A stretch of 64,000 nt of DNA from Muribaculaceae bacterium. Lineage in GTDB: Bacteria > Bacteroidota > Bacteroidia > Bacteroidales > Muribaculaceae. Each line of letters opens with the position of its first letter. The stretch's first letter is position 1. A program made the translations under genes and the position numbers. The stretch spans positions 1 through 64,000 of the forward strand of contig JAFLTL010000010.1 in assembly GCA_022510505.1 (NCBI GenBank), in the 5' to 3' direction. Shown in pieces: positions 1-9,986 of this stretch. The notes below the pieces were generated by a model. It saw nothing but the letters and a program-made list of their open reading frames with translations, was not told where the DNA came from and did no database searches.

Positions 1-55
1 AACTCGCGACCCTCAGCTTGGGAAGCTGATGCTCTACCAACTGAGCTATTACCGC
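1..55 (-). tRNA. tRNA-Gly (anticodon CCC), 3' part cut off by window edge
   Basis: On the minus strand the acceptor 5' half GCGGTAA is followed by a D arm (GCTCAGTTGGTAGAGC) and an anticodon arm of stem TCAGC/GCTGA around loop TTCCCAA, which places CCC at the anticodon. The T arm begins at the window edge (GCGAGTT), so about 20 nt of the 3' end lie outside. The gene is led by a minus-strand -7 box at 72-79. Confidence 0.9.
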
Positions 56-71
56 ATGCCTTTTGGTAAGG

Positions 72-105
72 CAAAGTTACGGAGATTTTTTGATTTTGCA
101 ACAAA
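72..105 (-). promoter_or_regulatory. Promoter of tRNA-Gly
   Basis: Read on the minus strand, TAACTTTG (72-79) matches the Bacteroidetes -7 consensus TAnnTTTG, and TTTG (102-105) lies 22 nt upstream. The tRNA 5' end is at 55, a short distance downstream. The element is back to back with the promoter at 89-118. Confidence 0.6.
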
Positions 106-118
106 AGAGCTACCTTTG
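89..118 (+). promoter_or_regulatory. Promoter of the small ORF/HAD/histidine kinase unit
   Basis: TTTG (89-92), an 18-nt spacer and TACCTTTG (111-118) fit the Bacteroidetes TTTG/TAnnTTTG promoter. The expected start near 125 leaves about 140 nt before the HAD start codon. That leader contains the small ORF at 166-267. Confidence 0.6.
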
Positions 119-165
119 TTAAACTAACAGCCATAGAGGCATCAAATTCGTTTCAAAAAGAGAAA

Positions 166-267
166 TTGGGATTCAAAGATATCTTTATTTTAACGCTGTT
201 CTTTTTTGTGGTGACGATTCTAATCATGACTGCAAAAGTTAAGTTGTTCCCCAAAAAGAAAAAATGA
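166..267 (+). CDS. Possible 32-aa single-pass membrane peptide (TTG start)
   Basis: I do not recognise this peptide. The frame opens at TTG 166 and ends with TGA 265-267, so its stop overlaps the ATG of the following HAD gene in an ATGA junction typical of translational coupling. The translation has one strongly hydrophobic segment (FILTLFFVVTILIM) followed by a very basic tail ending in four lysines, a positive-inside pattern for a tiny membrane protein. A consensus promoter lies about 50 nt upstream. There is no ATG upstream in this frame, so the start codon is uncertain and the frame could instead be a non-coding leader. Size and non-ATG start keep confidence low. Confidence 0.4.
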   Translation: MGFKDIFILTLFFFVVTILIMTAKVKLFPKKKK

Positions 268-1127
268 AGAAGACCCTATATGTCAGCGATCTTGACGGAA
301 CGTTACTTAACGACGTTTCAGTGATTGATGAGGAGAGTCGGACCATTCTAAACGATTTGTCGGGAGATGGTGCAGCAATCACCGTTGCAACAGCGAGAAC
401 TCCGGCAACAGTAACCGGATTACTTGATGGCATAGATTTGACAATGCCGGCGATTGTCATGACAGGAGCTGCTTTCTATGACTTGAAGTCAGGTCAATAC
501 AGCCATATGCATTTTCTGAGGAGGAAAACTGTGGAGAAATCGTTGGAGGTTTTTGCGAATAACGGAATCAATCCGTTTGTCTATACATGGAAAAGCGATA
601 ATCGGCTTCATGCCTTTCACAGCAGGAATCTAAACGATGTAGAAGAAGAGTTTTACCGAATCAGACGGGATATGGGGTTGAAAATTTTCCATTTAGGTGA
701 ATTGCCCGACGAATTTGCATTGGATCACACGCTTTTGATTTTCGCAGTTGGAAACCGGGATCATTTTATGGAGGTTAAACCCGTGCTGGAAGAAGCGATT
801 GGTTATCCAGTGTCCTATTATAATGATATTCTTCATGAGAACACCGGTTTTATAGAAGTGTTTGGCGAAGGTGTCAGCAAAGCGGCGGCCGTGGAGACGA
901 TGAAAAGCGAATGGAAATTTGACGAGTTAGTAGTGTTCGGCGACAACCTGAATGACATACCAATGATGCAAGTTGCCGACATAGCTGTTGCCGTGGAGAA
1001 TTCCTACCCCGAGGTGAAGGATTTCGCTGATGAAGTGATTGGTAGGAACACCGAACAGTCTGTGGCCAAATTTATCAGGGACCATTTCTTTAACAAAAAA
1101 GGTGATGACTCTATCAGTGTGGATTAG
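264..1127 (+). CDS. HAD-superfamily Cof-type phosphatase
   Basis: A soluble 287-aa phosphatase of the HAD-IIB (Cof/YbjI) type, which usually dephosphorylates sugar phosphates or small phosphorylated metabolites. Motif I is DLDGT with nucleophile Asp9 and Asp11. Motif II is the Thr in TVATART, and motif IV is the acidic cluster in FGDNLNDIPMM near residue 227. The long insertion between motifs II and IV is the C2 cap of this subfamily. The start codon overlaps the stop of the upstream small ORF, and the end overlaps the start of the histidine kinase gene by 23 nt, so the three are probably co-transcribed. The substrate cannot be deduced. Confidence 0.85.
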   Translation: MKKTLYVSDLDGTLLNDVSVIDEESRTILNDLSGDGAAITVATARTPATVTGLLDGIDLTMPAIVMTGAAFYDLKSGQYSHMHFLRRKTVEKSLEVFANNGINPFVYTWKSDNRLHAFHSRNLNDVEEEFYRIRRDMGLKIFHLGELPDEFALDHTLLIFAVGNRDHFMEVKPVLEEAIGYPVSYYNDILHENTGFIEVFGEGVSKAAAVETMKSEWKFDELVVFGDNLNDIPMMQVADIAVAVENSYPEVKDFADEVIGRNTEQSVAKFIRDHFFNKKGDDSISVD

Positions 1128-2256
1128 ACGATGGGGGAAGATTCTATTCTTTGTCATAGCCGCAGGCTTGACAGTTTCTTTCATTGTCTATTCCTATAGA
1201 CTCACCCGAGACCTCGCCGAGCAAGAGCACCAGCGAATGGAGCTTTGGGCCGCAGCAACCCGTGAACTTATCGACGGAGGCAACGACGACGGCTTGAAGT
1301 TTCCTTTGACGGTCATCGAAGAGAACCGGAATATCCCTGTTGTTCTGGCAGATGAAGATGGGAACGTTCTGTTGATAAGGAACATCGATTCAGAGGATGA
1401 GAAAAAACTCGCCAAGAAAACCCGGAAACTGCTAAACGGTTCCAACCGAATAGAAATTGAGCTTGATAACGGAGAGAAACAGTATATCTATTATCAGGAT
1501 TCCGACCTGTTGCGTCGACTGAGTGTCTATCCGTGGATAGAATTGGCCATCATCATTGTTTTCCTCTCTTTGTCATATTTAGGACTGATTGAGAGCAGAA
1601 AGGCCGAACAGAACCGTTTGTGGGTGGGATTGTCGAAAGAGACGGCACATCAGCTTGGCACTCCGATTTCCTCTCTGATGGGCTGGGTTGAATATCTGAA
1701 GAATAATGATTGTCTGTCATCGGAGGCCACGGGTGAAATACAGCGTGATGTGGAACGTTTGGCCGATGTCTCATCCAGATTTTCCAAAATTGGTTCTCGT
1801 CCCGAGATGTCTGTGACCGATCTTAATGATGTTGTGCTCAGGACCGTTGACTATATGAAATCACGAGTTCCTAAAACAATAGAACTGACCGGTCGAGTCG
1901 AGGGCGAGGGACATGATGCCGAGATATCGGAACCTTTAATACAGTGGGTGTTGGAGAACCTGATTAAGAATGCGGTTGACGCTACCGAAGGACGAGGTGC
2001 CATAGACGTTAGCTTAAAGAGTGTAAACGGACGGTTGATGATAGATATTTCCGACAATGGAAAGGGGATACCTAAAAACCGCTGGAAAAGAGTTTTTGCA
2101 CCCGGTTATTCTACAAAGAAGAGGGGTTGGGGAGTTGGACTGACCCTCGCCCGTCGAATAGTGGAGGAGTATCACGGGGGAAAGATTTCGGTTGTTTCCT
2201 CGTCGCCGGGTAAGGGAACTACATTCGAGATTGAGCTTAAACAAATGACAAAGTAA
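1105..2256 (+). CDS. Membrane sensor histidine kinase
   Basis: A 383-aa two-component kinase. The first membrane helix is at residues about 12-31, followed by a short periplasmic segment of about 110 aa and a second helix at about 145-162. The cytoplasmic part has an H-box with His182 (ETAHQLGTP), an N-box (ENLIKNAVDA), a G1 box (DNGKGI) and a G2 box (GWGVGLTLA). I chose ATG 1105, which puts the first helix near the N-terminus; an upstream in-frame start at 1039 would add 22 polar residues inside the HAD gene. No response regulator is adjacent, so its partner must be elsewhere. The sensed signal is unknown. Confidence 0.88.
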   Translation: MTLSVWIRRWGKILFFVIAAGLTVSFIVYSYRLTRDLAEQEHQRMELWAAATRELIDGGNDDGLKFPLTVIEENRNIPVVLADEDGNVLLIRNIDSEDEKKLAKKTRKLLNGSNRIEIELDNGEKQYIYYQDSDLLRRLSVYPWIELAIIIVFLSLSYLGLIESRKAEQNRLWVGLSKETAHQLGTPISSLMGWVEYLKNNDCLSSEATGEIQRDVERLADVSSRFSKIGSRPEMSVTDLNDVVLRTVDYMKSRVPKTIELTGRVEGEGHDAEISEPLIQWVLENLIKNAVDATEGRGAIDVSLKSVNGRLMIDISDNGKGIPKNRWKRVFAPGYSTKKRGWGVGLTLARRIVEEYHGGKISVVSSSPGKGTTFEIELKQMTK

Positions 2257-2312
2257 TGTTGTTATAGAAATAGTGAAAAAAGATAATAATAAACTTGCGA
2301 CAAAATGTCAGT

Positions 2313-2350
2313 CACAATCTCCTTTGGAGACTGTGGCATAATTTATGCAG
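2313..2350 (+). promoter_or_regulatory. Candidate groESL control region: inverted repeat plus sigma54-like -24/-12
   Basis: An imperfect inverted repeat CACAATCTCC-TTT-GGAGACTGTG (2313-2335, one mismatch) runs directly into TGGCA-N7-TGCA (2334-2349). The GG (2335-2336) and GC (2347-2348) are spaced 12 nt start to start, as in sigma54 -24/-12 promoters (TGGCAC-N5-TTGCA). A start near 2360 would give a leader of about 36 nt to the groES ATG. No CIRCE element (TTAGCACTC-N9-GAGTGCTAA) is present. The match could be chance. Confidence 0.4.
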
Positions 2351-2395
2351 GAATCATTTCGGAAAAATACTTTAACAAAATAAACACTAAGAATC

Positions 2396-2674
2396 ATGAA
2401 AGTAAAACCGCTTGGTGACCGCGTTCTTGTGCAGCCGACAGCCGCCGAAGAAGTGACAGTTTCAGGAATAATAATTCCCGATTCAGCAAAAGAGAAACCC
2501 CTTAGAGGCACAGTGTTGGCAGCAGGAGATGGCACGAAAGACGAACCTATGAAGGTTAAGGAAGGTGATGAAGTACTGTTTGGCAAATATGCCGGTACAG
2601 AAATCAAACTTGATGATGAAGTTTACATCATAATGCGTCAAAGTGACATTCTAGCAGTTGTAGTTGAAAAATAA
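2396..2674 (+). CDS. groES: Co-chaperonin GroES (Hsp10)
   Basis: A 92-aa co-chaperonin that caps the GroEL chamber during protein folding in the cytoplasm. It begins [14 protein letters not shown], contains the mobile-loop region ([13 protein letters not shown]) and ends with the beta-barrel strands [18 protein letters not shown], all typical of Hsp10. The length is normal. groEL follows after 16 nt, the usual bicistronic arrangement. The upstream region carries the inverted repeat and the sigma54-like element described separately. Confidence 0.97.
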   Translation: MKVKPLGDRVLVQPTAAEEVTVSGIIIPDSAKEKPLRGTVLAAGDGTKDEPMKVKEGDEVLFGKYAGTEIKLDDEVYIIMRQSDILAVVVEK

Positions 2675-2684
2675 AACGGAATAA

Positions 2685-4328
<1,644 letters not shown>

Positions 4329-4357
4329 TAAATCCCCTCATAAACAAGATTTGAAAA

Positions 4358-4386
4358 AGAGTCGCTTGTCAGGCGACTCTTTTTTT
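4358..4386 (+). terminator. Intrinsic terminator of groESL
   Basis: A perfect 8-bp stem AGAGTCGC (4358-4365) / GCGACTCT (4373-4380) with a 7-nt loop is followed by a run of seven T. It ends the groES-groEL unit 30 nt after the groEL stop. Confidence 0.9.
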
Positions 4387-4387
4387 G

Positions 4388-4395
4388 TACCTTTA
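4388..4395 (+). promoter_or_regulatory. Possible -7 box for dusB
   Basis: TACCTTTA matches seven of eight positions of TAnnTTTG and lies immediately after the groESL terminator. A CTTG (4365-4368) in the terminator loop could be the -33 element. It overlaps the upstream candidate ATG of dusB at 4395, which favours the downstream ATG at 4413. Confidence 0.4.
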
Positions 4396-4412
4396 TGTTT
4401 CAAAATTTTTCG

Positions 4413-5366
4413 ATGAAAATAGGGAATTTGGATCTTGGCGAACGTCCGGTGGTTCTGGCGCCGATGGAGGATGTAACCGATGAATCGTTTCGACTGATTT
4501 GTCGGGAACAAGGAGCCGACATGGTGTATACCGAGTTTATCTCGGCGGATGCCTTGATAAGAAACATCAGTTCCACCACGCGAAAACTCAAGCTAAGGGA
4601 TGAGGAACGTCCTTCGGCCATTCAGATTTACGGAAGAGACGTGGACACGATGGTGGAGGCTGCCAAGATAGCCGAAGAGGCTAATCCCGATGTTCTTGAC
4701 ATAAATTTCGGCTGTCCCGTGAAGAAGGTTGCGCGTAAGGGAGCCGGAGCGGGAATGTTGCAGAATATTCCGTTAATGCTGGAGATTACCGGTGCTATTG
4801 TCAAAGCAGTCAATTTGCCGGTCACGGTGAAAACACGTCTCGGATGGGATCATAACAGCAAGATAATCGTTGAATTGGCCGAGCGACTCCAAGATTGTGG
4901 TATCAAGGCTCTGACTGTTCATGGTCGAACCCGTTCACAGATGTACACAGGTGAAGCCGATTGGGAAATGATTGGAAAAGTCAAGGAAAACCCCCGACTG
5001 AAAATCCCTGTGATTGGTAACGGTGACATAAACAGCAGGGAAAAGGCCGTAGAGGCGTTTTCCCGCTACGGTGTAGACGGTGTTATGGTTGGCCGTGCTT
5101 CGATAGGAGCTCCGTGGATATTCGCCGAAATAAAAGGAGAAACGAGAAGTAACGAAGAGAAATTATCGTTGTTGAAACGACAGATAGAGGAGAGCATAGA
5201 CCGAATCGACGAGAAACGCGGAATTCTTCACATCCGCCGGCATCTGGCAGCTTCTCCGTTGTTCAAGGGAATCCCCAATTTCAGGGAGACCCGAATCGCC
5301 ATGTTGAAGGCCGAAACGAAAGATGAGTTGTTTGAGATTATGCAGCGGGCTGCTAAGATGCTCTAA
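4413..5366 (+). CDS. dusB: tRNA-dihydrouridine synthase (DusB-like)
   Basis: A 317-aa flavoenzyme that reduces uridine to dihydrouridine in the D loop of tRNA using NADPH and FMN. Visible family features are VVLAPMEDVTDESFR at the N-terminus, the FMN-barrel motif DINFGCPVKKV with the catalytic Cys, VKTRLGWD, LTVHGRTR, and GNGDI / GVMVGRASIGAPW for phosphate binding. I prefer ATG 4413 over ATG 4395 because the latter overlaps the -7 box; the longer form would add six residues. It appears monocistronic between groESL and aspS. Confidence 0.92.
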   Translation: MKIGNLDLGERPVVLAPMEDVTDESFRLICREQGADMVYTEFISADALIRNISSTTRKLKLRDEERPSAIQIYGRDVDTMVEAAKIAEEANPDVLDINFGCPVKKVARKGAGAGMLQNIPLMLEITGAIVKAVNLPVTVKTRLGWDHNSKIIVELAERLQDCGIKALTVHGRTRSQMYTGEADWEMIGKVKENPRLKIPVIGNGDINSREKAVEAFSRYGVDGVMVGRASIGAPWIFAEIKGETRSNEEKLSLLKRQIEESIDRIDEKRGILHIRRHLAASPLFKGIPNFRETRIAMLKAETKDELFEIMQRAAKML

Positions 5367-5377
5367 AAGCGTGCCGT

Positions 5378-5409
5378 GTTGTCGGTGAAGTTGAAAATTT
5401 ATAATTTTG
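5378..5409 (+). promoter_or_regulatory. Promoter of the aspS operon
   Basis: GTTG (5378-5381), a 20-nt spacer and TAATTTTG (5402-5409), an exact TAnnTTTG, lie 22 nt before the aspS ATG, giving a short leader of roughly 15 nt. Confidence 0.65.
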
Positions 5410-5431
5410 CAATATATAAAACCAAACATAA

Positions 5432-7198
5432 ATGTACAGAAACAAGACATGCGGTGAACTGAGGTTGGCCGACACCGGTTCACAGGTGATATTATCAGGA
5501 TGGGTTCAAAGAGTCCGTGACATGGGTGGTATGACCTTTCTGGATTTACGCGACCGTTATGGCATAACCCAAATAACTTTTAATTCCGAAAGCGACAAGA
5601 AATTGCAGGAGTTGGCGAATTCCCTTGGAAGGGAATATGTGGTTCAGGTAACCGGAATCGTCAGGGAAAGAAGTTCCAAGAACCCCAAAATGCCAACAGG
5701 CGATATAGAGATAGAGGCAACCGATGTAAAGGTGTTGAACAAGAGCGAGGTTCCTCCGTTTACTATCGAAGATGATACTGATGGCGGCGATGATCTGAGA
5801 ATGAAATATCGTTACCTTGATTTGAGGAGAAATGCCGTCAGGAAGAATATTGAACTTCGCCATAAAATGGCGATGGAAGTCAGAAGATATCTCGACGGCA
5901 AAGGTTTTCTTGAAATTGAGACACCCATGCTGATTGGTTCAACTCCCGAGGGCGCTCGAGATTTTGTGGTGCCTTCCCGAATGAACCACGGACAATTCTA
6001 TGCATTGCCCCAGTCACCCCAGACCTTGAAGCAGTTGTTGATGGTTGCCGGAATGGACCGATATTTCCAAATCGTGAAATGTTTCAGAGATGAAGATCTG
6101 AGAGCCGACCGTCAGCCTGAATTCACCCAGATTGACTGTGAAATGAGTTTCGTTCACCAGGATGATGTTCTGGAGCTTTTTGAAGGGATGGCCAAGCATC
6201 TTTTCAAAGAGATAAAAGGGATTGAAATAAAGGATGCTTTCCCACGCATGTCGTGGGATGATGCAATGAAATATTACGGAAGCGACAAACCCGACACCCG
6301 TTTCGAAATGAAATTTGTCGAACTAAAGGATTTGTTGGGTCGCGACAGCGGGTTCAGTGTGTTTGATAATGCTGCCTATGTAGGTGGAATTAACGCCAAG
6401 GGTGCAGCATGTTACACCCGCAAACAATTGGATCAGCTGACCGAATTCGTCAAACGTCCGCAAATCGGTGCGAAAGGATTGGTTTATGCCCGAGTAGAAC
6501 CCGACGGAACAGTTAAATCGAGTGTAGACAAATTCTACAGTCAGGAAAAATTGCAGGAACTGAAAAAGGCTATGGATGCCGAACCGGGCGACCTGATTCT
6601 TATTCTGAGTGGTGAAGACGTCAATAAGACACGCAAACAATTGAGCGAGTTGAGGTTGGAGATGGGTAACCGCCTGGGTCTCCGCGATAAAAACAAATTT
6701 TCATGTTTGTGGGTTGTCGATTTCCCAATGTTTGAATGGAGCGATGAAGAACAACGTCTAATGGCTATGCATCACCCGTTCACCCACCCCAAAGAAGAAG
6801 ACATTCCGGTGCTTGATACAGATCCGGCAGCTGTGAGAGCCGATGCCTATGATATGGTTATCAACGGAGTAGAGGTTGGTGGAGGTTCAATAAGAATCCA
6901 TGACAGCAAGCTACAGGCAAAAATGTTCGATATCCTTGGTTTCACACCTCAGAAAGCCAAGGAACAGTTCGGTTTCCTTATGAATGCTTTCACGTATGGT
7001 GCTCCTCCTCATGGAGGTCTGGCTTACGGCCTGGACCGTTGGGTGTCATTATTTGCCGGTCTCGATTCTATCAGAGATTGCATCGCATTCCCGAAAAACA
7101 ACAGCGGAAGGGATGTAATGTTGGATGCTCCAGCACCCCTCGATCAGTCGCAGCTTGACGAACTGTCGCTCAAGATTGTTGAGGAAGAGAAGAAATGA
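5432..7198 (+). CDS. aspS: Aspartyl-tRNA synthetase
   Basis: A 588-aa class IIb synthetase that charges tRNA-Asp. The N-terminal OB-fold anticodon-binding domain ([23 protein letters not shown]) is followed by motif 2 ([18 protein letters not shown]), the bacterial GAD insertion domain at residues about 270-420, and motif 3 ([10 protein letters not shown]). The length is that of the bacterial type with the GAD insert. Its stop overlaps the start of the Nif3-family gene in an ATGA junction, so it leads a six-gene unit running to the MerR gene at 11243. Confidence 0.97.
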   Translation: MYRNKTCGELRLADTGSQVILSGWVQRVRDMGGMTFLDLRDRYGITQITFNSESDKKLQELANSLGREYVVQVTGIVRERSSKNPKMPTGDIEIEATDVKVLNKSEVPPFTIEDDTDGGDDLRMKYRYLDLRRNAVRKNIELRHKMAMEVRRYLDGKGFLEIETPMLIGSTPEGARDFVVPSRMNHGQFYALPQSPQTLKQLLMVAGMDRYFQIVKCFRDEDLRADRQPEFTQIDCEMSFVHQDDVLELFEGMAKHLFKEIKGIEIKDAFPRMSWDDAMKYYGSDKPDTRFEMKFVELKDLLGRDSGFSVFDNAAYVGGINAKGAACYTRKQLDQLTEFVKRPQIGAKGLVYARVEPDGTVKSSVDKFYSQEKLQELKKAMDAEPGDLILILSGEDVNKTRKQLSELRLEMGNRLGLRDKNKFSCLWVVDFPMFEWSDEEQRLMAMHHPFTHPKEEDIPVLDTDPAAVRADAYDMVINGVEVGGGSIRIHDSKLQAKMFDILGFTPQKAKEQFGFLMNAFTYGAPPHGGLAYGLDRWVSLFAGLDSIRDCIAFPKNNSGRDVMLDAPAPLDQSQLDELSLKIVEEEKK

Positions 7199-7995
7199 AT
7201 CCAACTGTAAGGGAAATCATCGAGGCAATCGAAGAGAAGGCTCGTCCCGAATGGCAAGAAAGCTTTGACAATACCGGATGGCAGATTCTTATGCCCGGTG
7301 CAATTGATGAAGAATGCACCGGTGCACTGCTATGTGTAGATGTCACTCCCGATATTGTCGAAGAGGCACGTGCAAGGAAGTGCAATCTGATCATAACTCA
7401 CCATCCCCTTCTTTTCCACGGCCTAAAAAGAATAGACAGCGAAAACCGAGTGGGACAGTGTGTGATGGACGTTATACAGGACAGCATTTCGGTATATTCC
7501 TGCCACACGTCTATCGACAGTTCCCCTTGGGGCGTTTCCCATTACCTTGGCCGCGAGCTGGGATTGGAGAATATGGAGGTTCTCAAACCCGGAAATTATC
7601 CCGATGTTGGGTTGGGAGTAGTCGGCGACCTGTCGGAACCGTTGTCGGCCAAAGAACTTGTTAAGAGAATTGCAAGTGTAACCCATTCACCTGTTGGACG
7701 ATGCTCGGGTGTACCCTCTGATTCGGTCAGAATAAAACGTGTAGCTGTAGCCGGAGGTGCCTGTGGTGACATGATACCGTTGGCATTGGCAAAAGGAGCG
7801 GAGGCAATGATTACATCCGATGTAAAGCATAATCAGTTCATCGACCACGAATCACGAATCATGGTTGTCGATTTGGGTCATTATGAAACGGAAGAATGCA
7901 CAAAAGCAATTTTTTATGATATTATAACGGGAAAATTTCCTAATTTTGTACCTTGTTATTCTGAAGTTGAACAAAATCCAATAACGTATTTATAA
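7195..7995 (+). CDS. Nif3-like dinuclear metal-centre protein
   Basis: A 266-aa member of the Nif3/YbgI (GTP cyclohydrolase I type 2-like) family, whose members form toroidal hexamers with two metal ions per subunit and whose role is unsettled. Metal-binding signatures are [12 protein letters not shown] near residue 66, SCHTSIDS, and the C-terminal GHYETEE. It overlaps aspS by 4 nt and is followed after 3 nt by a zinc-ribbon protein, a pair that commonly travels together in Bacteroidetes and suggests a functional link. Confidence 0.88.
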   Translation: MNPTVREIIEAIEEKARPEWQESFDNTGWQILMPGAIDEECTGALLCVDVTPDIVEEARARKCNLIITHHPLLFHGLKRIDSENRVGQCVMDVIQDSISVYSCHTSIDSSPWGVSHYLGRELGLENMEVLKPGNYPDVGLGVVGDLSEPLSAKELVKRIASVTHSPVGRCSGVPSDSVRIKRVAVAGGACGDMIPLALAKGAEAMITSDVKHNQFIDHESRIMVVDLGHYETEECTKAIFYDIITGKFPNFVPCYSEVEQNPITYL

Positions 7996-7998
7996 ACA

Positions 7999-8775
7999 AT
8001 GGCAACTGAAAAGCCTAAAAAAGAGAATATGACGGTCGAGGACCGTTTGAGTTCCCTCTGGAAATTACAGACAATATACAGCAAAATAGATCGCATCAAG
8101 CAAATACGTGGCGATTTGCCATTGGAGGTGAAGGATATCGACGACAACATCGCCGGTTTGAAAACTCGTCAAGCAAACTACGAACAGGAGATAGAGGACC
8201 TGAAGAAGAAAATCGTTGGTGAGAACGAAAAAATAGCAGAAGCCCGTCGTAAAATAGCAGTTTACAACGAGCAGCTAAAGAATATCAGAAATAACAAGGA
8301 ATATGATTCTCTTTCGAAAGAAATTGAATTCCAAACTTTGGAGATAGAGCTTGCCGAGAAACACATCAATGAGTTCAACCATATGATGGACAATAGAAAA
8401 AGCGACATCGCTTTGACTCAGGAAACGCTGGAGGACCAGAAACACATCCTGGAGGAAAAGAAGGGAGAACTCGAAGAAATAGTTTCTGAAACACGTCAGG
8501 ATGAGGAAAAACTCAGGATGGAGGCAAAGAAACTTGAACCTACTATTGACGAAAGAACTCTGAACGCCTATAAAAGAATCCGTCAGAATGCACGCAACGG
8601 CTTAGGCATTGTTTACGTTCAACGTGATGCATGTGGCGGATGTTTCAACAGGATTCCGCCTCAGAAACAACTTGAAATCAAGATGCACAAGAAAATCATA
8701 GTTTGTGAGTATTGCGGACGCATCATGATTGATCCGGCCTTGGCAGGAGTAGAAGAAAATAAAACCGAAGAGTAA
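7999..8775 (+). CDS. Coiled-coil protein with C-terminal C4 zinc ribbon
   Basis: A 258-aa cytoplasmic protein of the COG1579 type. Residues about 25-190 are a long charged coiled coil (heptads rich in E, K, L). The C-terminus carries two CxxC pairs (CGGC and CEYC) separated by about 24 residues, typical of the zf-RING_7 zinc ribbon. Family members are suspected nucleic-acid or translation-associated proteins, but no activity is established. It starts 3 nt after the Nif3-like gene, so the two are surely co-translated. Confidence 0.85.
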   Translation: MATEKPKKENMTVEDRLSSLWKLQTIYSKIDRIKQIRGDLPLEVKDIDDNIAGLKTRQANYEQEIEDLKKKIVGENEKIAEARRKIAVYNEQLKNIRNNKEYDSLSKEIEFQTLEIELAEKHINEFNHMMDNRKSDIALTQETLEDQKHILEEKKGELEEIVSETRQDEEKLRMEAKKLEPTIDERTLNAYKRIRQNARNGLGIVYVQRDACGGCFNRIPPQKQLEIKMHKKIIVCEYCGRIMIDPALAGVEENKTEE

Positions 8776-8794
8776 GAGAGAAAGATAGTCGAGC

Positions 8795-9979
8795 ATGAAA
8801 CCGCTTCAGGAAAAACTTTCACGTTACACAGCGCCGCAGCAGGCTAAAGCTGCCGGCATTTACCCTTATTTCCGTGCTATATCCTCCGAACAGGATTCGG
8901 AAGTCATAATCAACGGCAAGAAGGTACTAATGTTTGGTTCGAATTGCTATTCCGGGCTTGTGAATGACCCGAGAATCAAGGAAGCGGCTATTGAAGCGAC
9001 TAAGAAATATGGAACCGGATGTGCGGGTTCTCCTTTCCTGAATGGAACTTTGGACCTCCACAAGAAACTTGAGCGTCGATTGGCCGAATATATCGGAAAG
9101 GAAGACGTAATGGTTTATTCCACCGGTTTTGAAGTGAATCTCGGTGTTGTATCGACTTTGACCGGTCGTGAAGACTACATTCTTTGGGATGAACAGGATC
9201 ATGCATCGATTATTGAAGGGCGTCGTCTTTCCTTCTCCCAGAGTCTCAAATACAAACACAACGACATGGAGTCGTTGGAGAAACAGTTGCAAAAATGTGA
9301 CCCCGACAAGGTGAAACTCATCGTAACCGATGGTGTCTTTTCTATGGAGGGTGATGTTGCAAATCTTCCTAAAATCGTTGAACTCGCCAAGAAGTACAAT
9401 GCTTCGGTAATGGTCGATGAAGCCCACGGAATTGGTGTGTTCGGTAAAGGAGGTCGCGGAACAGCCGATCATTTCGGTGTGACAAAAGATGTCGACCTCA
9501 TCATGGGAACCTTCTCTAAATCTCTTGCATCGTTGGGAGGTTTCATAGCAACCGATAAGGAAATAACCAATTACCTTCGTCACCACTCACGGTCCTATAT
9601 CTTCACAGCTTCTATTACACCGGCTTCCACAGCGGCAGCTTTGGCAGCAATAGATATTCTTGAGAAAGAACCCGAGCGTCAGGAGCATTTATGGGAAATG
9701 ACCAATTTTGCTCTTAAGGGTTTGAAAGATATGGGCGTTGAAATTGGTAACACCTCAACACCAATCATTCCCATCTTTATCAGAGACGATTATAAGACCT
9801 TCACCGTTACGCGAGATCTTCTTGAAGAGGGAATCTTTGTTAATCCTGTGGTTTCTCCGGCAGTTGCTCCTCATGACACGTTGATTCGTTTCAGTCTCAT
9901 GTCGACCCACACGAAAGAACAGGTTGAATATGCCTTGGAGAAGATAAAGAAAGTCTTAAAGTCCAACGGCGTCCTGTAA
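8795..9979 (+). CDS. spt: Serine palmitoyltransferase (alpha-oxoamine synthase)
   Basis: A 394-aa PLP enzyme that condenses serine with an acyl-CoA to 3-ketosphinganine, the first step of bacterial sphingolipid synthesis. PLP-site features are His136 (WDEQDHASI), Asp208 and His211 (VDEAHGIG) and the Schiff-base Lys242 (GTFSKSLAS). The overall layout and length resemble the Bacteroides SPT from memory, and the N-terminal YPYFR and LMFGSN segments fit that branch better than 2-amino-3-ketobutyrate CoA ligase, the main alternative. It sits between the zinc-ribbon gene (19-nt gap) and the LytM-like gene (7-nt gap) in the aspS operon. Confidence 0.82.
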   Translation: MKPLQEKLSRYTAPQQAKAAGIYPYFRAISSEQDSEVIINGKKVLMFGSNCYSGLVNDPRIKEAAIEATKKYGTGCAGSPFLNGTLDLHKKLERRLAEYIGKEDVMVYSTGFEVNLGVVSTLTGREDYILWDEQDHASIIEGRRLSFSQSLKYKHNDMESLEKQLQKCDPDKVKLIVTDGVFSMEGDVANLPKIVELAKKYNASVMVDEAHGIGVFGKGGRGTADHFGVTKDVDLIMGTFSKSLASLGGFIATDKEITNYLRHHSRSYIFTASITPASTAAALAAIDILEKEPERQEHLWEMTNFALKGLKDMGVEIGNTSTPIIPIFIRDDYKTFTVTRDLLEEGIFVNPVVSPAVAPHDTLIRFSLMSTHTKEQVEYALEKIKKVLKSNGVL

Positions 9980-9986
9980 TGATCTT

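Noticed and set aside
2260-2395. CIRCE/HrcA operator before groES
   Set aside because: No TTAGCACTC-N9-GAGTGCTAA or near match; the inverted repeat present has a different sequence and a 3-nt spacer.
8927-9586. 219-aa minus-strand ORF opposite spt
   Set aside because: Antisense to a well-conserved enzyme, no start context or recognisable motif.
8795-9979. 2-amino-3-ketobutyrate CoA ligase as identity of the alpha-oxoamine synthase
   Set aside because: Same superfamily, but no threonine dehydrogenase neighbour, and the N-terminal YPYFR/MFGSN segments and length fit Bacteroidales serine palmitoyltransferase better.
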